In this document: positions 43,847 through 53,816 of the stretch, in pieces
Layout of the letters: each line of letters begins with the position of its first letter
How positions within the stretch are numbered: the stretch's first letter is position 1
From: Sphingomonadales bacterium
Lineage (GTDB): Bacteria; Bacteroidota; Bacteroidia; Chitinophagales; Chitinophagaceae
Reading direction: 5' to 3'
Assembly: GCA_016872155.1 (NCBI GenBank)
Contig: VHBB01000005.1
Span: forward strand, 1 to 64,000
DNA length: 64,000 nt
Program-made: the position numbers and the translations under genes
The notes under the pieces: model-generated
Seen by the model: the letters and a program-made list of their open reading frames with translations, nothing else
Databases searched by the model: none
What the model was told of the DNA's origin: nothing

Positions 43847-44545
43847 TCAGGCGTTTACAACCAGACGAAACCCCTCGCCGTGAATATTGACGATCTCGAT
43901 GCGGCTGTCTTCTTTTAAATACTTTCTAAGCTTGGCAATATACACATCCATACTGCGTCCGTTAAAATAAGTATCGCTGCCCCAGATCTTTTTGAGCGCT
44001 TTTTCGCGGGGCAGCAGATCGTTCAAATGTTCACTGAGCAATCTGAGCAGATCATTTTCTTTGGGCGAGAGAGTATGCGTTTTATCTTGAAACGTAAGCT
44101 GACGCAAGCGCGGATTAAAGTGATACCCCGCCAGATCGAACTCTTTGTAATCGTTCTCTTTTTGCTGTTCTTCGTTTCGCTTTAAGATGGCTTTGATCTT
44201 TAGCAGCAGCACCTCGGAATCGAAGGGCTTGGTAATATAATCGTCGGCCCCCAGCTTGTAGCCCTGTATCATATCTTCTTTCATGGTCTTGGCGCTAATA
44301 AAGAACAAGGGCACATCCGGATCTACATCACGAATGGCCTCGGCCAAGGCAAATCCATCCATATTGGGCATCATTACATCGAGCAAACAGAGCTCAAAAC
44401 GCTCTCGCTGAAAAGCCGCGAGCCCCAAGCGGCCGTCGCGCTCAAGCACCACCTCATAATCGTTGAGCTCCAGATAGTTCTTAAGCACCGACCCCAGGTT
44501 CGTATCATCTTCGCAGAGCAGAATTTTAGGCTTTTTACTTTCCAT
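43847..44545 (-). CDS. OmpR-family response regulator
   Basis: The 232-residue product has an N-terminal receiver domain with acidic pocket CEDD (11-14), phospho-acceptor Asp56 in LLDVMMPNMDG, and switch Lys in ITKPF. A C-terminal winged-helix DNA-binding domain follows (..LSPKENDLLRLLSEHLNDLLPREKAL..RSMDVYIAKLRKYL..IVNIHGEGFRLV). It resembles RprY-type regulators of Bacteroides. No histidine kinase gene is adjacent, so its signal is unknown. A TAACTTTA element (44576-44583, minus strand) lies about 30 bases upstream. Confidence 0.93.
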   Translation of the reverse strand: MESKKPKILLCEDDTNLGSVLKNYLELNDYEVVLERDGRLGLAAFQRERFELCLLDVMMPNMDGFALAEAIRDVDPDVPLFFISAKTMKEDMIQGYKLGADDYITKPFDSEVLLLKIKAILKRNEEQQKENDYKEFDLAGYHFNPRLRQLTFQDKTHTLSPKENDLLRLLSEHLNDLLPREKALKKIWGSDTYFNGRSMDVYIAKLRKYLKEDSRIEIVNIHGEGFRLVVNA

Positions 44546-44640
44546 AAGACTAATTTTTAATATGTACGCTACAAATAAAGTTAAAGCAATCGGGGTGCGC
44601 CCCCAATGACGACCGAATTTTTTGTTAAAACCCCGTACTG

Positions 44641-45666
44641 CTAAAAAAGCGAACCCGATGCATTAGGCAAATTCTTTCCGAGGTGCTCATAGGCTTTGGC
44701 CGTTACTTCGCGCCCGCGGGGTGTGCGTTGCAAAAATCCTTCTTGAATCAAAAAGGGCTCATATACTTCTTCTAAGGTACCCGGCTCTTCTCCTACTGCG
44801 GTGGCAATTGTAGTGATACCCACGGGTCCGCCCTTGAACTTATCGATGATGGTATGTAATATTCGATTGTCCATTTCATCGAGCCCGTGCTCATCGACAT
44901 GCAACGCCTTTAGCGCATGCTGGGTAATGCCAAAATCAATTTGACCATCGTTTAATACCTGGGCAAAATCGCGCACGCGCCGCAGCAGTCCATTGGCAAT
45001 ACGAGGCGTGCCCCGACTTCTGCGACCGATCTCGGCTACGGCCTCTTCGCTGATCTTTACTTGCAAGATAACAGCCGAGCGCAACAAAATTTGATTGAGC
45101 ACCGGAGCCTTATAGTATTCTAACCTCGACTTAATGGCAAAGCGAGATAACAATGGGGCCGTAAGTAGTCCGCTGCGCGTAGTAGCCCCAATCAATGTAA
45201 AGGGATGCAGGGTAAGCTGAATGCTGCGCGCACTAGGACCACTGTCGATCATAATATCGATACGATAATCTTCCATGGCGGCATACAGATACTCTTCGAC
45301 CACCGTACTAAGTCGGTGTATCTCGTCGATAAAAAGCACATCGTTCGGCTCTAGCGAAGTAAGCAATCCGGCCAGATCGCCGGGTTTTTCAATAACGGGG
45401 CCCGAGGTCTCTTTGATGGCCACCCCCAATTCGTTGGCTACGATTCTAGAAAGTGTGGTCTTGCCCAATCCGGGAGGACCATGAAACAACACATGATCAA
45501 GGGCTTCTCCGCGCAGTTTGGCCGCCTTTATAAAAACACGAAGATTCTCGATTAACTGATCTTGACCAGCAAACTCACTGATCTGTGCCGGGCGAATATT
45601 ATTCTCGAACTCACGCTCCACAGCAGAGAGCTGGTCTTTATTGCTAGATAAATGAGGATTGGGCAT
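44641..45666 (-). CDS. ruvB: Holliday junction branch-migration ATPase RuvB
   Basis: The ATG at 45666 gives 341 residues; a TTG at 45687 overlapping the terminator is unlikely. The AAA+ motor has Walker [10 protein letters not shown], Walker [10 protein letters not shown], sensor 1 GATTRSGLL and sensor 2 [15 protein letters not shown], followed by the C-terminal winged helix (..[28 protein letters not shown]). It drives branch migration with RuvA, and RuvC (present at 62.7 kb) cleaves the junction. It lies just downstream of the terminator of the giant gene. Confidence 0.96.
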   Translation of the reverse strand: MPNPHLSSNKDQLSAVEREFENNIRPAQISEFAGQDQLIENLRVFIKAAKLRGEALDHVLFHGPPGLGKTTLSRIVANELGVAIKETSGPVIEKPGDLAGLLTSLEPNDVLFIDEIHRLSTVVEEYLYAAMEDYRIDIMIDSGPSARSIQLTLHPFTLIGATTRSGLLTAPLLSRFAIKSRLEYYKAPVLNQILLRSAVILQVKISEEAVAEIGRRSRGTPRIANGLLRRVRDFAQVLNDGQIDFGITQHALKALHVDEHGLDEMDNRILHTIIDKFKGGPVGITTIATAVGEEPGTLEEVYEPFLIQEGFLQRTPRGREVTAKAYEHLGKNLPNASGSLF

Positions 45667-45688
45667 AGTGGTATGTAAAGCTAACAAA

Positions 45689-45718
45689 AAAAGGCACCCC
45701 GATTAAGGAGTGCCTTTT
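45689..45718 (-). terminator. Intrinsic terminator after the giant T9SS gene
   Basis: Inverted repeat with arms AAAAGGCAC (45689-45697) and GTGCCTTTT (45710-45718) around a 12-base loop. On the minus strand the stem runs into a T-tract. It is 25 bases after the stop of the gene at 45743. Confidence 0.8.
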
Positions 45719-45742
45719 GTAGTCGTTTATCGTTGGTCGCGA

Positions 45743-48700
45743 TTAGCGAGTTACAATAATCTGGAAGGTCTTATCCGCTCCGCGATCCATGCCATCGCCA
45801 TAGTACAAGCGTACCATGTAGACGCCACCGGGCAGGTTAGACAAGTCGACCGGTATAACGCGGGCGAATACCAGTCCGCTCCATTGTTTAGTGCTGACCA
45901 GCTGACCGGCAGCATTGAACACGCGCATACCCAGTGCATTGAATCTTGTACTGTTAATACGCAAGAAGAACTGACCATTGTTCGGATTCGGATAGAGGAA
46001 CACCGCACGATTATCGAGGTCTCTGTTACGCTCTTCGCAAGCCAGCACCGTAGCCGCAATGGTAGCGCGGTTGGTACAGCCGTTACGATCAGAGAACGTG
46101 TATGTGATCGGCCACGTACCCACAGCCGTTGCAGTAGGCACAAAGTTCATACCAGAGGTTCCGATACCACTCCAGCTACCACCCACCGGTGTGCCGTTGA
46201 GCGGCACCAGGGTGTCACTGATACAGATACGAGCAGGCAGCGTACCGGCACTTACCACAGGCAACGGATTGACCGTAATGGTAAACGTAATCGGTGTGCC
46301 TGTACAAGTAGTACCGCCGTTAACGAAGCTTGGTGTAACTGTTATGGTAGCCACCACAGGGGCACTGGTCGTATTGAGCGCCGTAAACGAGATGTTACCC
46401 GTTCCGGAAGCAGCCAGACCAATACCAGGTGTGCTGTTGGTCCAGCTATAAACCGTACCGGTTGTGGCACCGCTAAAGGTTACAGCTGCTGTGCTGTTAT
46501 GGCAGACAGGGAAGCTGTTGACTGCATTTACAGTTGGGATCGGATTGACCGTAATGGTAAAGGTTCTTGGTGTACCCGTACAAGTAATACCGGCATTGGT
46601 AAATACAGGTGTTACTGTAATGGTACCCGTGATCGCAGCCGAGGTGGTATTGGTACCAACAAAGCTGGCAATATCACCCGTTCCACTGGCCGCTAAGCCA
46701 ATAGCTGTGTTGGTATTGGTCCAATTGTAGACCGTACCAGATACGGTTCCGGCAAAGCTGATGGCAGCCACGTTAGAGCCGCGACAAACCGCTTGATTGC
46801 TAACTGCATTGACAGTTGGTGTGGGGTTAACCGTATACGTGAACGAAGAAGCAGGACCCGCACAACCAACACCCGCATTGGTATAAGTAGGCGTTACCGA
46901 TACAGTAGCCGTAACTGGTACTGCAGAAGTATTGGCAGCAGCAAACGAGGCAATGTTGCCTACACCGCTTGCAGCCAGACCAATAGAAGGCGTGGTGTTA
47001 GTCCAGTTATACGTTGTAACCGCACCGGCCACTGTGGTATAATTAAATGTAATTGACCACCCTGTTAATGTACCTACATCACCACCTACATAGTCGCGCA
47101 TACCGAGCGTCCAATCTCCGTTGGCTACACTGTAAAGCGCTGCAAAGTTGGTGGCTGCCGCTACAAAGTTGGTAGGTCCTACCCCTGTTGTTGCTGCATC
47201 GGCAGCGAAGGTACCCGTAAAGGGTGCGGTACCGCCTGCCAAGCTGTTCGTGCTGGCAGAGCTGATGGTGGTATTAGTGAAGTTATCACCTGACCCCCCT
47301 CTTCTATTTACCAGATTTAAAATTTGTCCATTAGGTGCGCGGAGATTGAAGACCATATCACCTACATAGGTGTGCGTCATATTAAAGTTGACACTTACAC
47401 CCGTAATAGTAGCACCTGCGGGGAGGGTAACCGGCAAACTATGGGTAGCACCGACAGCAGATGCATCAGGAACAGCCACCGTAATGGCACCAGAGTTTAC
47501 GGTAACAGGTGTACCAACCTGAACAGTTCCACCACCATTTACAGTAGCGAAGTTTACAGCGGTAGTACCGGCTCCGTTGCAAAGCACCTGGTTAAGCACC
47601 GTGTTGACTTGACCAACAGGATTAACAGTGATGGTAAACGTGCGTGGTGTAACCGTACAAGTTACACCTCCATTTGTATATACAGGAGTTACAATAATGG
47701 TAGAAACGATTGGAACGTTAGATGTGTTGGTAGGCGTAAAGCTTAGGTTACCAGAACCACTGGCGGCCAGACCGATCGCAGCATTGCTATTGGTCCAGTT
47801 AAAGACAGTACCTGTTGTGGCACCGGTAATGCTGACCGTAGCCGGTGTGCCTGCGCAGAATACCTGGTTAGCTATAGCGCTTACGGTTGGTGTGGGATTA
47901 ACCGTATACGTAAAGGTAGCTGGGGTACCAGGGCAACTGGTTCCGCTATTGAAGTAGACCGGAGTCACTGTTACTGTCGATACCACAGGCGCAGCCGTAG
48001 TATTGGCAGCGGTAAATGAAGGTATGTTACCGGTTCCGGTAGCTGCCAGCCCAATGCTGGAGAGACTATTGGTCCAGTTCATATTCGTACCAAACTGACC
48101 TTGCACCGTGTAGTCGAAAGATAAAGACCATCCGGTGAGTGTCCCTAAATCCCCTAAGAATTCATCTTCTAGGGCAAGTACCCAGTTACCATTGGTAGTA
48201 GAGTATAGGGCAGCGAAGTTGGCCGCCGTAGAGGCATTACCCGTAGGTCCAACACCAATCGCTGCGGTTGCAGCATAGGTTCCGGTAAACGGAGCGGTGC
48301 CGCTAGCCAGCGAAGCGGTGCCAGTAGAGCTAATGACGGTATTGACCAAATTATCGCCACCTCCACCGTGTGCATTAAACAAGTTTAACACTTGTCCATT
48401 AGGAGCACGTAGGTTAATGACCATATCCTCAATCCACGTATGAGTCAGATTCAAGGTGACACGCATGTTAGAGATAACGGCGCCAGTGGGCAAGCTTACA
48501 GGAATCGTATGGGTTACACCTGCAGGCGAGTTATCGGGTACAGCAACTGAGATAGTACCCGAAGCGGCCACTTGTGTGCCACCCGTAGAGATTAGGCCGT
48601 TATTGGTAGTGCTAAATGTAACTGCACTGGTTGCAGAACCGTTACAGAGCACTTGGTTGTCGATCGCATTGACCTGACCAGAAGGATTGACCATTACAGT

Positions 48701-51700
48701 AAAGGAGATCGTACCTCCTGTACAAGTAAGACCACCATTAGTAACGCTGGGGGTTACCGTGATCGTACTCGTGATGGGAGAAGCAGTAGTATTAGAGGCC
48801 GTAAAGGCAATCGTACCAGAGCCTGTACCCGCCAATCCGATGTCGGTGTTGCTATTGGTCCAGTTATAAGTAGCAGCCGTTGCCGAACCGGTAAGGGTAT
48901 AGGTAGTGGCAGCACCATTACAAATTACACTGTTATTAATAGCCGTTGCGGTCGGAACAGGATTAACCGTAATGGTGGTTGTTCCGGCTGTACCGCTACA
49001 GGTAAATCCTGCACCAGTATAGCTAGGCGTAACAGTAATAATAGCATTAACAGGAGCCGCTCCGGTGTTGACAGCCGTAAAGCTGGCAATCGAAGTGCCG
49101 GTACCTGTACCCGCCAATCCAATAGAAGTAGCACTGTTGGTCCAGCTAAAGGCCGTACCCGTCGTGGCACTTGTTAAAGAGATAGCCGTGGTGGCGCTTC
49201 CGCTACACAGTACCTGTGCAGGAACAGCGTTAACGACCGGTGTTGGATTAACCGTAATATCGAAGCTGATCGGATTACCCGAACAAGTTGCAGAACGGTT
49301 AGCGAAGGTAAACTCGGCCGTGGCCGCATAAAACCCATTACCCCTTCTAAGGTTAGAAGAGAAGGCAGAAGAAGTAAAGTTAAACTGCGTTGGAGTTGTT
49401 ACCGTATATATTGCCCATGAACTTGGATCGTAAGAAACAAACGTAACAGGACCATTCCAAAGATCGAATAAGGCAAGGCTGTTAACCGTGCTTGGTACAA
49501 CGCCGGTTCCAACAAACTCCCTGCTATCTATAAGTACTCTGTAGCTACCACTAGTGGCATTGTAATCATCAATAACACACCATTCTGCTCCTCCCGGTGT
49601 AGTAAAGGCTTTGAAGCCTGTTGCATTCGAGAAGCGAGGCGTTACAACAACAGTAGAGGTAATGGGAGATGAGGTGTTGTTAGTAGCCGTAAACGATAAG
49701 GTACCCGCACCGCTGGCGCCAAGACCTGTGGCGGTGTTAGAATTGGTCCAGTCAAAGATGGTTCCGGCAGCAAATCCGCTAAAGGGCAACGAAACGTTGG
49801 TGCCCGCACAGATCTTTTGATCGGTAACCGTATTGACCGTTGGAATCGGGTTGATTGTGTAGTTAAAGGTTTGCGCAGGGCCAGGGCAAAGAACAGTAGC
49901 TGCGCCCAACGTCTGCGTATTGGTTGGCGTAATAGTAATGGTGGCCGTTACAGGTGCATTCGAGAAGTTAGTGGCTGCAAAGGCAGGAATACTATTGCCT
50001 GCGCCACTGGCCGCCAGACCAATGCTGGTACGGTTGTTGGTCCAGGCAAAGCTGGTAGTAGCAGAAGGCGTAGCTGCAAAACTTACCGCAGTAGTTGTAG
50101 ATCCGGTGCAAAGAACCTGATCGATAGGTGCGTTAAGAGCAGGCTTAGCTGCTACCACAACAGGTATCATCTGGAACGGACGACAAGCCGGATCGGGAGA
50201 GGCAGGGCTCATGATAGCATAGACATACATCGTGCCCGCTGTGGGGAAGTTGTAGTTAATAGAGGCTCCAGAACCGTTACCGGTTAAGTTAGCATTAGCA
50301 ATAGTGCCCATTACAATACCCGCAGTGCTGAGGTAAGGATTGGCTAACGGTGTAGCCGAGTATTTAAAGCGGATACCGTAGGTAATACCCAGATCGGCAA
50401 GACCGCTTACGCTAATCGTGTTAGCACCTTCTTGACAAATAATGCTGGCCGTAGCGCTGATCGTTCCGATTGTGGGGCAGATAAAGCATCCACCAGGACC
50501 ACTTACCACCACGTTTGTCAATGAAGTCGTACAACCGTTGGCAGCTGTAACAACTACATTATAGAAACCAGTAGAGACCGTAGTTTGATTTTGAGCCGTA
50601 GCACTCAGGCCATTTCCCGTGCCCGTCCAAGCAAAAGTATATGGACCGGCAGCACCGCCCAGCGTCAGGTTAATCTGACCATCTTCGGAGGCACAAGTAA
50701 TTGGCTGCACTACAGCAGAGGTGGCGGTGGGCAGTGTTTGAATATTGATCGCACTTGCAACAGTGGTTGCACAACCCGTTGCCGTAATCGTTTGCGTAAC
50801 GGTTACCGTACCGGCACCTACAGCACCCCAGGTAACAGTGATGGCATTGGTACCAGGACCCGCTGTGACCGTACCACCGGCAACAGACCAAGCGTAGGTA
50901 TTACCCGCTACACTGGCAACACTATATATATTGCCTTCGGTAGTGGTACAAGCAGCAGTTTGACCCGTGATGACAGGAGCGGGAATCGCGTTTACAGTTA
51001 CTGCTCTAGTAGCGGTATTAACGCAACCGGTAGCCGTAATCGTTTCTGTGACCGTTACGGTAGCAGTACCGGCAGCTCCTGCTGATATTGTAATAGAGTT
51101 CGTACCCTGACCCGCAGTGATCGTACCACCGGTAACCGTCCAGTTGTAGGTATTGCCGGTTACATTGGTAACACTATATACATTGCCGGTAGAGGCCGCA
51201 CAAACAGCCGCTGCACCGGTAATAGTTGGTGTGGGGAGAGGGTTGATCGTGACGACGACGGGTTGAACCCAAGAGTTGCCAGTGCCATTAGTTGCTTTAA
51301 TATAATAAGTTCCACCTACACCAACAGCGTTAGGAGCGGTAAGTGTGATAGTACCAGCGGCATTAGTATGATAGGTAAAGGTTGTGCCGGCAATTGTTCC
51401 TTGCGTTACTGCGGCTGCAGTTAAATCAACAGTGTTACCATCACAAACACCTGCGGGATTGTTAACAACAAATCCAGTAGCGCTAAATTCATCCGCTCCG
51501 ATGTCGGGTCTTGTTGTGCTGCGAGTGTCGCCGTCAATGTCGGTGGTGACAGTGGATGTAAAAGTGCCCGCACTTTCTAACGACCAGTTTATACCTTGGC
51601 CATTAGCTAGGTGGAGGTCGGTGCTCGAAACAAAGGTTGGCTGATAATTAATCGAACTTTGATTTCCGCCAAAAGAAGACTGAATAGCCGATAAAGTTGT

Positions 51701-53695
51701 TCGGTCAGAAGTAAGAAATGCCAAAACACCCTGAGCGCCACTAGTAAAATAGGAGTTTGAGTTAATGCTAGAAAAGCTAGTGGTCCCCGAAGTAGCGGAA
51801 TAAAGTGAGTATGATTTTGGCCCGCTTGTTGCAGCTGTTTGAGAATTGGATAAAATGTTGTTTAAGATTCTAACGCCTGCAGTAACACTAGATCCTATAA
51901 AAATACAAGATGAAATTGAACTAGGTTTTGTGGTTGCCACAGCATCCCGATTCCCGGAAAGACTTATAGAATTATTTATAATAGCATAGCCACCCCCACT
52001 AGAAAGATATAGACCATAACAACCAAAAGTAGTTCCACCGGTACCATTATTAATTACGTTGTAGATAAAGTTATTAGAGACGAGAATATTCGATGTCGAA
52101 GAAGATGCCAATGATATAGCACTCGCCCGATTTGTACCATTATTGATTAAGTCGCTAATTCGGTTCGAGGAAACTACGCCATTTGTTGACAATGATCCAA
52201 TAGAGATGGCATCAAAGCTAGATGTGTTGGTAATCCCGAAAACAGTATTTCTGCTGATTGAAAAATTATTAATGCTCGCGGTAACAATAGCATTTTGTCC
52301 AATAACACCAGTCGATAAAGCGCTACCAAAAATATTATCCTCAATAACTAAGCCATCAAGAACTTGAGCAGAGACGGTTCCGCCAACAGCTTGAATACCA
52401 TAACGTGATTTCCGAATTATGTTATTTCTTATTGCAAGATTGTCATTATCAGGGCCATTAGCTGCACCAGTATTAAGACCTGCGAATATACCAAAAGAAG
52501 AAGTGTTAGTCTCGATAATACAATTCGCGATGGTATTATTTGTTGCGCCGGCGCCAGCGCCTAATGAAGCCACCCAAATTCCAATTAAACCTGAAGAAGT
52601 TGAAATATTTCGAATAGTTAAATCTCTAGTTAGGCCCCCAACGGTGTTAGACCCATCAATAGTTATAAAGTCTGCCCCATTTAAAGCTAAAACATATGTG
52701 AAAGCAACCTCAATAATTGGAGTTGCCCCTGGAGCTGGTTTAATTGTGACCCTGTTAGTTGCGCTGGAGCCAGCTATTGGATTAATAACCAAGGGGAATA
52801 CTTCATTGGTGCTACTATAACTGCTAAGTAAACTTAGAGTTAAGGGACCAGAAACAGCACAAGCACCAAGCTGATCAAAAGCTGTTCTAAGATTTGGAAA
52901 GTCACCGCCAACTCCGACAGTTTTTGTGCCAGAAAATGTTGGACAAGACAGAGTAGTGGCAGTTTCGGTTAAAGGCGTTGTACTATTATAACGCAGTTGA
53001 CAACTAGTACTTGAGTTGTATGAATAAACCCAAAAATAATATTGTGTGCCGGCCTGTAAACCTGCACTTGTAACGGACGTATTTGCTCCTTGGTAAACAA
53101 TAACTCCTCCCAGTGCTGATGCCCCAGCCGTATAAGTGGTGCCATTGACAGGGGCAGTAGGTGCGGAGGATGTTGTAGTTCTTACGATTAGATAACCTGT
53201 TGGAGTGCCGCTGGCAGCAGTGAAAGACAAATCAACAGAGTTTACAGAAATATTTCTAACCGTCAAGGAAGTTGGCTGTACTGGAGATGAGCAAAGAGGT
53301 AATGAACACTGAACCCTTCTGGACCTGCTAGTTGTACTAGAATTACATGAGGAACTGAGATGCGTGTAGAACCTAACGCTTCCAGAGATATTCGAAGTCC
53401 AGGCTACTGAGGATGTTCCTGTAGCCAAAGATGTGGTTCCGGTTGAATTTGAAATAGTAATAAAATCAGTAGCTACAGAACTTGAAAAAGTATATGTAAC
53501 CCCTGAAGAAACATTTACTACACTATATTCTCCAGTCCAACCAAAAGAAGTAATTACCTCCACAGAACCAGAACAAGTAGGGGTATAGGCAGCGTCTGGC
53601 CATTGCCCATTAACTGCAGTCAAACACTGTGAATTAGCTAGATTGCATAAACTAGTGAGACTAAAAGTGAGAAGCAGAAAGTAAATCTTCCTCAT
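45743..53695 (-). CDS. Giant T9SS-secreted surface protein (Ig-like/PKD-like repeats, two P-type domains)
   Basis: The ATG at 53695 gives 2650 residues; an earlier start adds a non-signal stretch. Order: signal peptide (1 to about 22, ..NLANSQ); a Cys-rich N-terminal sandwich; a fibronectin-III-like domain (about 135-242); a right-handed beta-helix (about 255-735) with PNLRTAFDQL and many short N-rich rungs; three PKD-like domains (about 740-988) and a SprB-like repeat (about 988-1068); nine Ig-like repeats marked WTN..xxIGLAA.G.G (about 1190-2480); a final sandwich; and a type A T9SS sorting domain (about 2560-2650, FLYPNPNNGQFF.. to GGVYMVRLY). Two of the nine repeats contain an inserted proprotein-convertase P-type domain (about 1711-1867 and 2066-2222). 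It is expected to be exported, cleaved and attached to the cell surface, acting as an adhesin or matrix protein. No enzymatic site was recognised. Confidence 0.9.
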   Translation of the reverse strand: MRKIYFLLLTFSLTSLCNLANSQCLTAVNGQWPDAAYTPTCSGSVEVITSFGWTGEYSVVNVSSGVTYTFSSSVATDFITISNSTGTTSLATGTSSVAWTSNISGSVRFYTHLSSSCNSSTTSRSRRVQCSLPLCSSPVQPTSLTVRNISVNSVDLSFTAASGTPTGYLIVRTTTSSAPTAPVNGTTYTAGASALGGVIVYQGANTSVTSAGLQAGTQYYFWVYSYNSSTSCQLRYNSTTPLTETATTLSCPTFSGTKTVGVGGDFPNLRTAFDQLGACAVSGPLTLSLLSSYSSTNEVFPLVINPIAGSSATNRVTIKPAPGATPIIEVAFTYVLALNGADFITIDGSNTVGGLTRDLTIRNISTSSGLIGIWVASLGAGAGATNNTIANCIIETNTSSFGIFAGLNTGAANGPDNDNLAIRNNIIRKSRYGIQAVGGTVSAQVLDGLVIEDNIFGSALSTGVIGQNAIVTASINNFSISRNTVFGITNTSSFDAISIGSLSTNGVVSSNRISDLINNGTNRASAISLASSSTSNILVSNNFIYNVINNGTGGTTFGCYGLYLSSGGGYAIINNSISLSGNRDAVATTKPSSISSCIFIGSSVTAGVRILNNILSNSQTAATSGPKSYSLYSATSGTTSFSSINSNSYFTSGAQGVLAFLTSDRTTLSAIQSSFGGNQSSINYQPTFVSSTDLHLANGQGINWSLESAGTFTSTVTTDIDGDTRSTTRPDIGADEFSATGFVVNNPAGVCDGNTVDLTAAAVTQGTIAGTTFTYHTNAAGTITLTAPNAVGVGGTYYIKATNGTGNSWVQPVVVTINPLPTPTITGAAAVCAASTGNVYSVTNVTGNTYNWTVTGGTITAGQGTNSITISAGAAGTATVTVTETITATGCVNTATRAVTVNAIPAPVITGQTAACTTTEGNIYSVASVAGNTYAWSVAGGTVTAGPGTNAITVTWGAVGAGTVTVTQTITATGCATTVASAINIQTLPTATSAVVQPITCASEDGQINLTLGGAAGPYTFAWTGTGNGLSATAQNQTTVSTGFYNVVVTAANGCTTSLTNVVVSGPGGCFICPTIGTISATASIICQEGANTISVSGLADLGITYGIRFKYSATPLANPYLSTAGIVMGTIANANLTGNGSGASINYNFPTAGTMYVYAIMSPASPDPACRPFQMIPVVVAAKPALNAPIDQVLCTGSTTTAVSFAATPSATTSFAWTNNRTSIGLAASGAGNSIPAFAATNFSNAPVTATITITPTNTQTLGAATVLCPGPAQTFNYTINPIPTVNTVTDQKICAGTNVSLPFSGFAAGTIFDWTNSNTATGLGASGAGTLSFTATNNTSSPITSTVVVTPRFSNATGFKAFTTPGGAEWCVIDDYNATSGSYRVLIDSREFVGTGVVPSTVNSLALFDLWNGPVTFVSYDPSSWAIYTVTTPTQFNFTSSAFSSNLRRGNGFYAATAEFTFANRSATCSGNPISFDITVNPTPVVNAVPAQVLCSGSATTAISLTSATTGTAFSWTNSATSIGLAGTGTGTSIASFTAVNTGAAPVNAIITVTPSYTGAGFTCSGTAGTTTITVNPVPTATAINNSVICNGAATTYTLTGSATAATYNWTNSNTDIGLAGTGSGTIAFTASNTTASPITSTITVTPSVTNGGLTCTGGTISFTVMVNPSGQVNAIDNQVLCNGSATSAVTFSTTNNGLISTGGTQVAASGTISVAVPDNSPAGVTHTIPVSLPTGAVISNMRVTLNLTHTWIEDMVINLRAPNGQVLNLFNAHGGGGDNLVNTVISSTGTASLASGTAPFTGTYAATAAIGVGPTGNASTAANFAALYSTTNGNWVLALEDEFLGDLGTLTGWSLSFDYTVQGQFGTNMNWTNSLSSIGLAATGTGNIPSFTAANTTAAPVVSTVTVTPVYFNSGTSCPGTPATFTYTVNPTPTVSAIANQVFCAGTPATVSITGATTGTVFNWTNSNAAIGLAASGSGNLSFTPTNTSNVPIVSTIIVTPVYTNGGVTCTVTPRTFTITVNPVGQVNTVLNQVLCNGAGTTAVNFATVNGGGTVQVGTPVTVNSGAITVAVPDASAVGATHSLPVTLPAGATITGVSVNFNMTHTYVGDMVFNLRAPNGQILNLVNRRGGSGDNFTNTTISSASTNSLAGGTAPFTGTFAADAATTGVGPTNFVAAATNFAALYSVANGDWTLGMRDYVGGDVGTLTGWSITFNYTTVAGAVTTYNWTNTTPSIGLAASGVGNIASFAAANTSAVPVTATVSVTPTYTNAGVGCAGPASSFTYTVNPTPTVNAVSNQAVCRGSNVAAISFAGTVSGTVYNWTNTNTAIGLAASGTGDIASFVGTNTTSAAITGTITVTPVFTNAGITCTGTPRTFTITVNPIPTVNAVNSFPVCHNSTAAVTFSGATTGTVYSWTNSTPGIGLAASGTGNISFTALNTTSAPVVATITVTPSFVNGGTTCTGTPITFTITVNPLPVVSAGTLPARICISDTLVPLNGTPVGGSWSGIGTSGMNFVPTATAVGTWPITYTFSDRNGCTNRATIAATVLACEERNRDLDNRAVFLYPNPNNGQFFLRINSTRFNALGMRVFNAAGQLVSTKQWSGLVFARVIPVDLSNLPGGVYMVRLYYGDGMDRGADKTFQIIVTR
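46240..50130 (-). repeat. Nine tandem Ig-like coding repeats, about 270 bases each
   Basis: Each unit encodes about 90 residues running from VNxxxxQVxCxG through a WTN core, an IGLAASGxGN turn, and a TITVTPxxTNxGxxCxGTPxTFTITVNPxP close. Unit lengths are raised in three cases by inserted domains. DNA similarity between units is obvious by eye (repeated GGATTAACCGTAATGGTAAA-type blocks), so recombination between units can change copy number. Confidence 0.85.
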
Positions 53696-53816
53696 AAAGC
53701 AGAATTTGTATAAATAAATAATACTCCGCCGATGGCAGAGACACACCAAGGTATTTAAATTTTAGTGAAAACTGAAAATGGATGCAACTTTTTTTGAAGC
53801 AAGGAGTTGCGGGGGG

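Noticed and set aside
45710-46696. 328-codon plus-strand frame rich in Arg, Ser and Thr
   Set aside because: It is antisense to the giant repeat gene; its composition is that of a reversed Thr/Val/Asn-rich repeat.
46240-50130. Regular repeats resembling a CRISPR-like or satellite array
   Set aside because: Units are about 270 bases, imperfect and in one open frame; they encode Ig-like domains.
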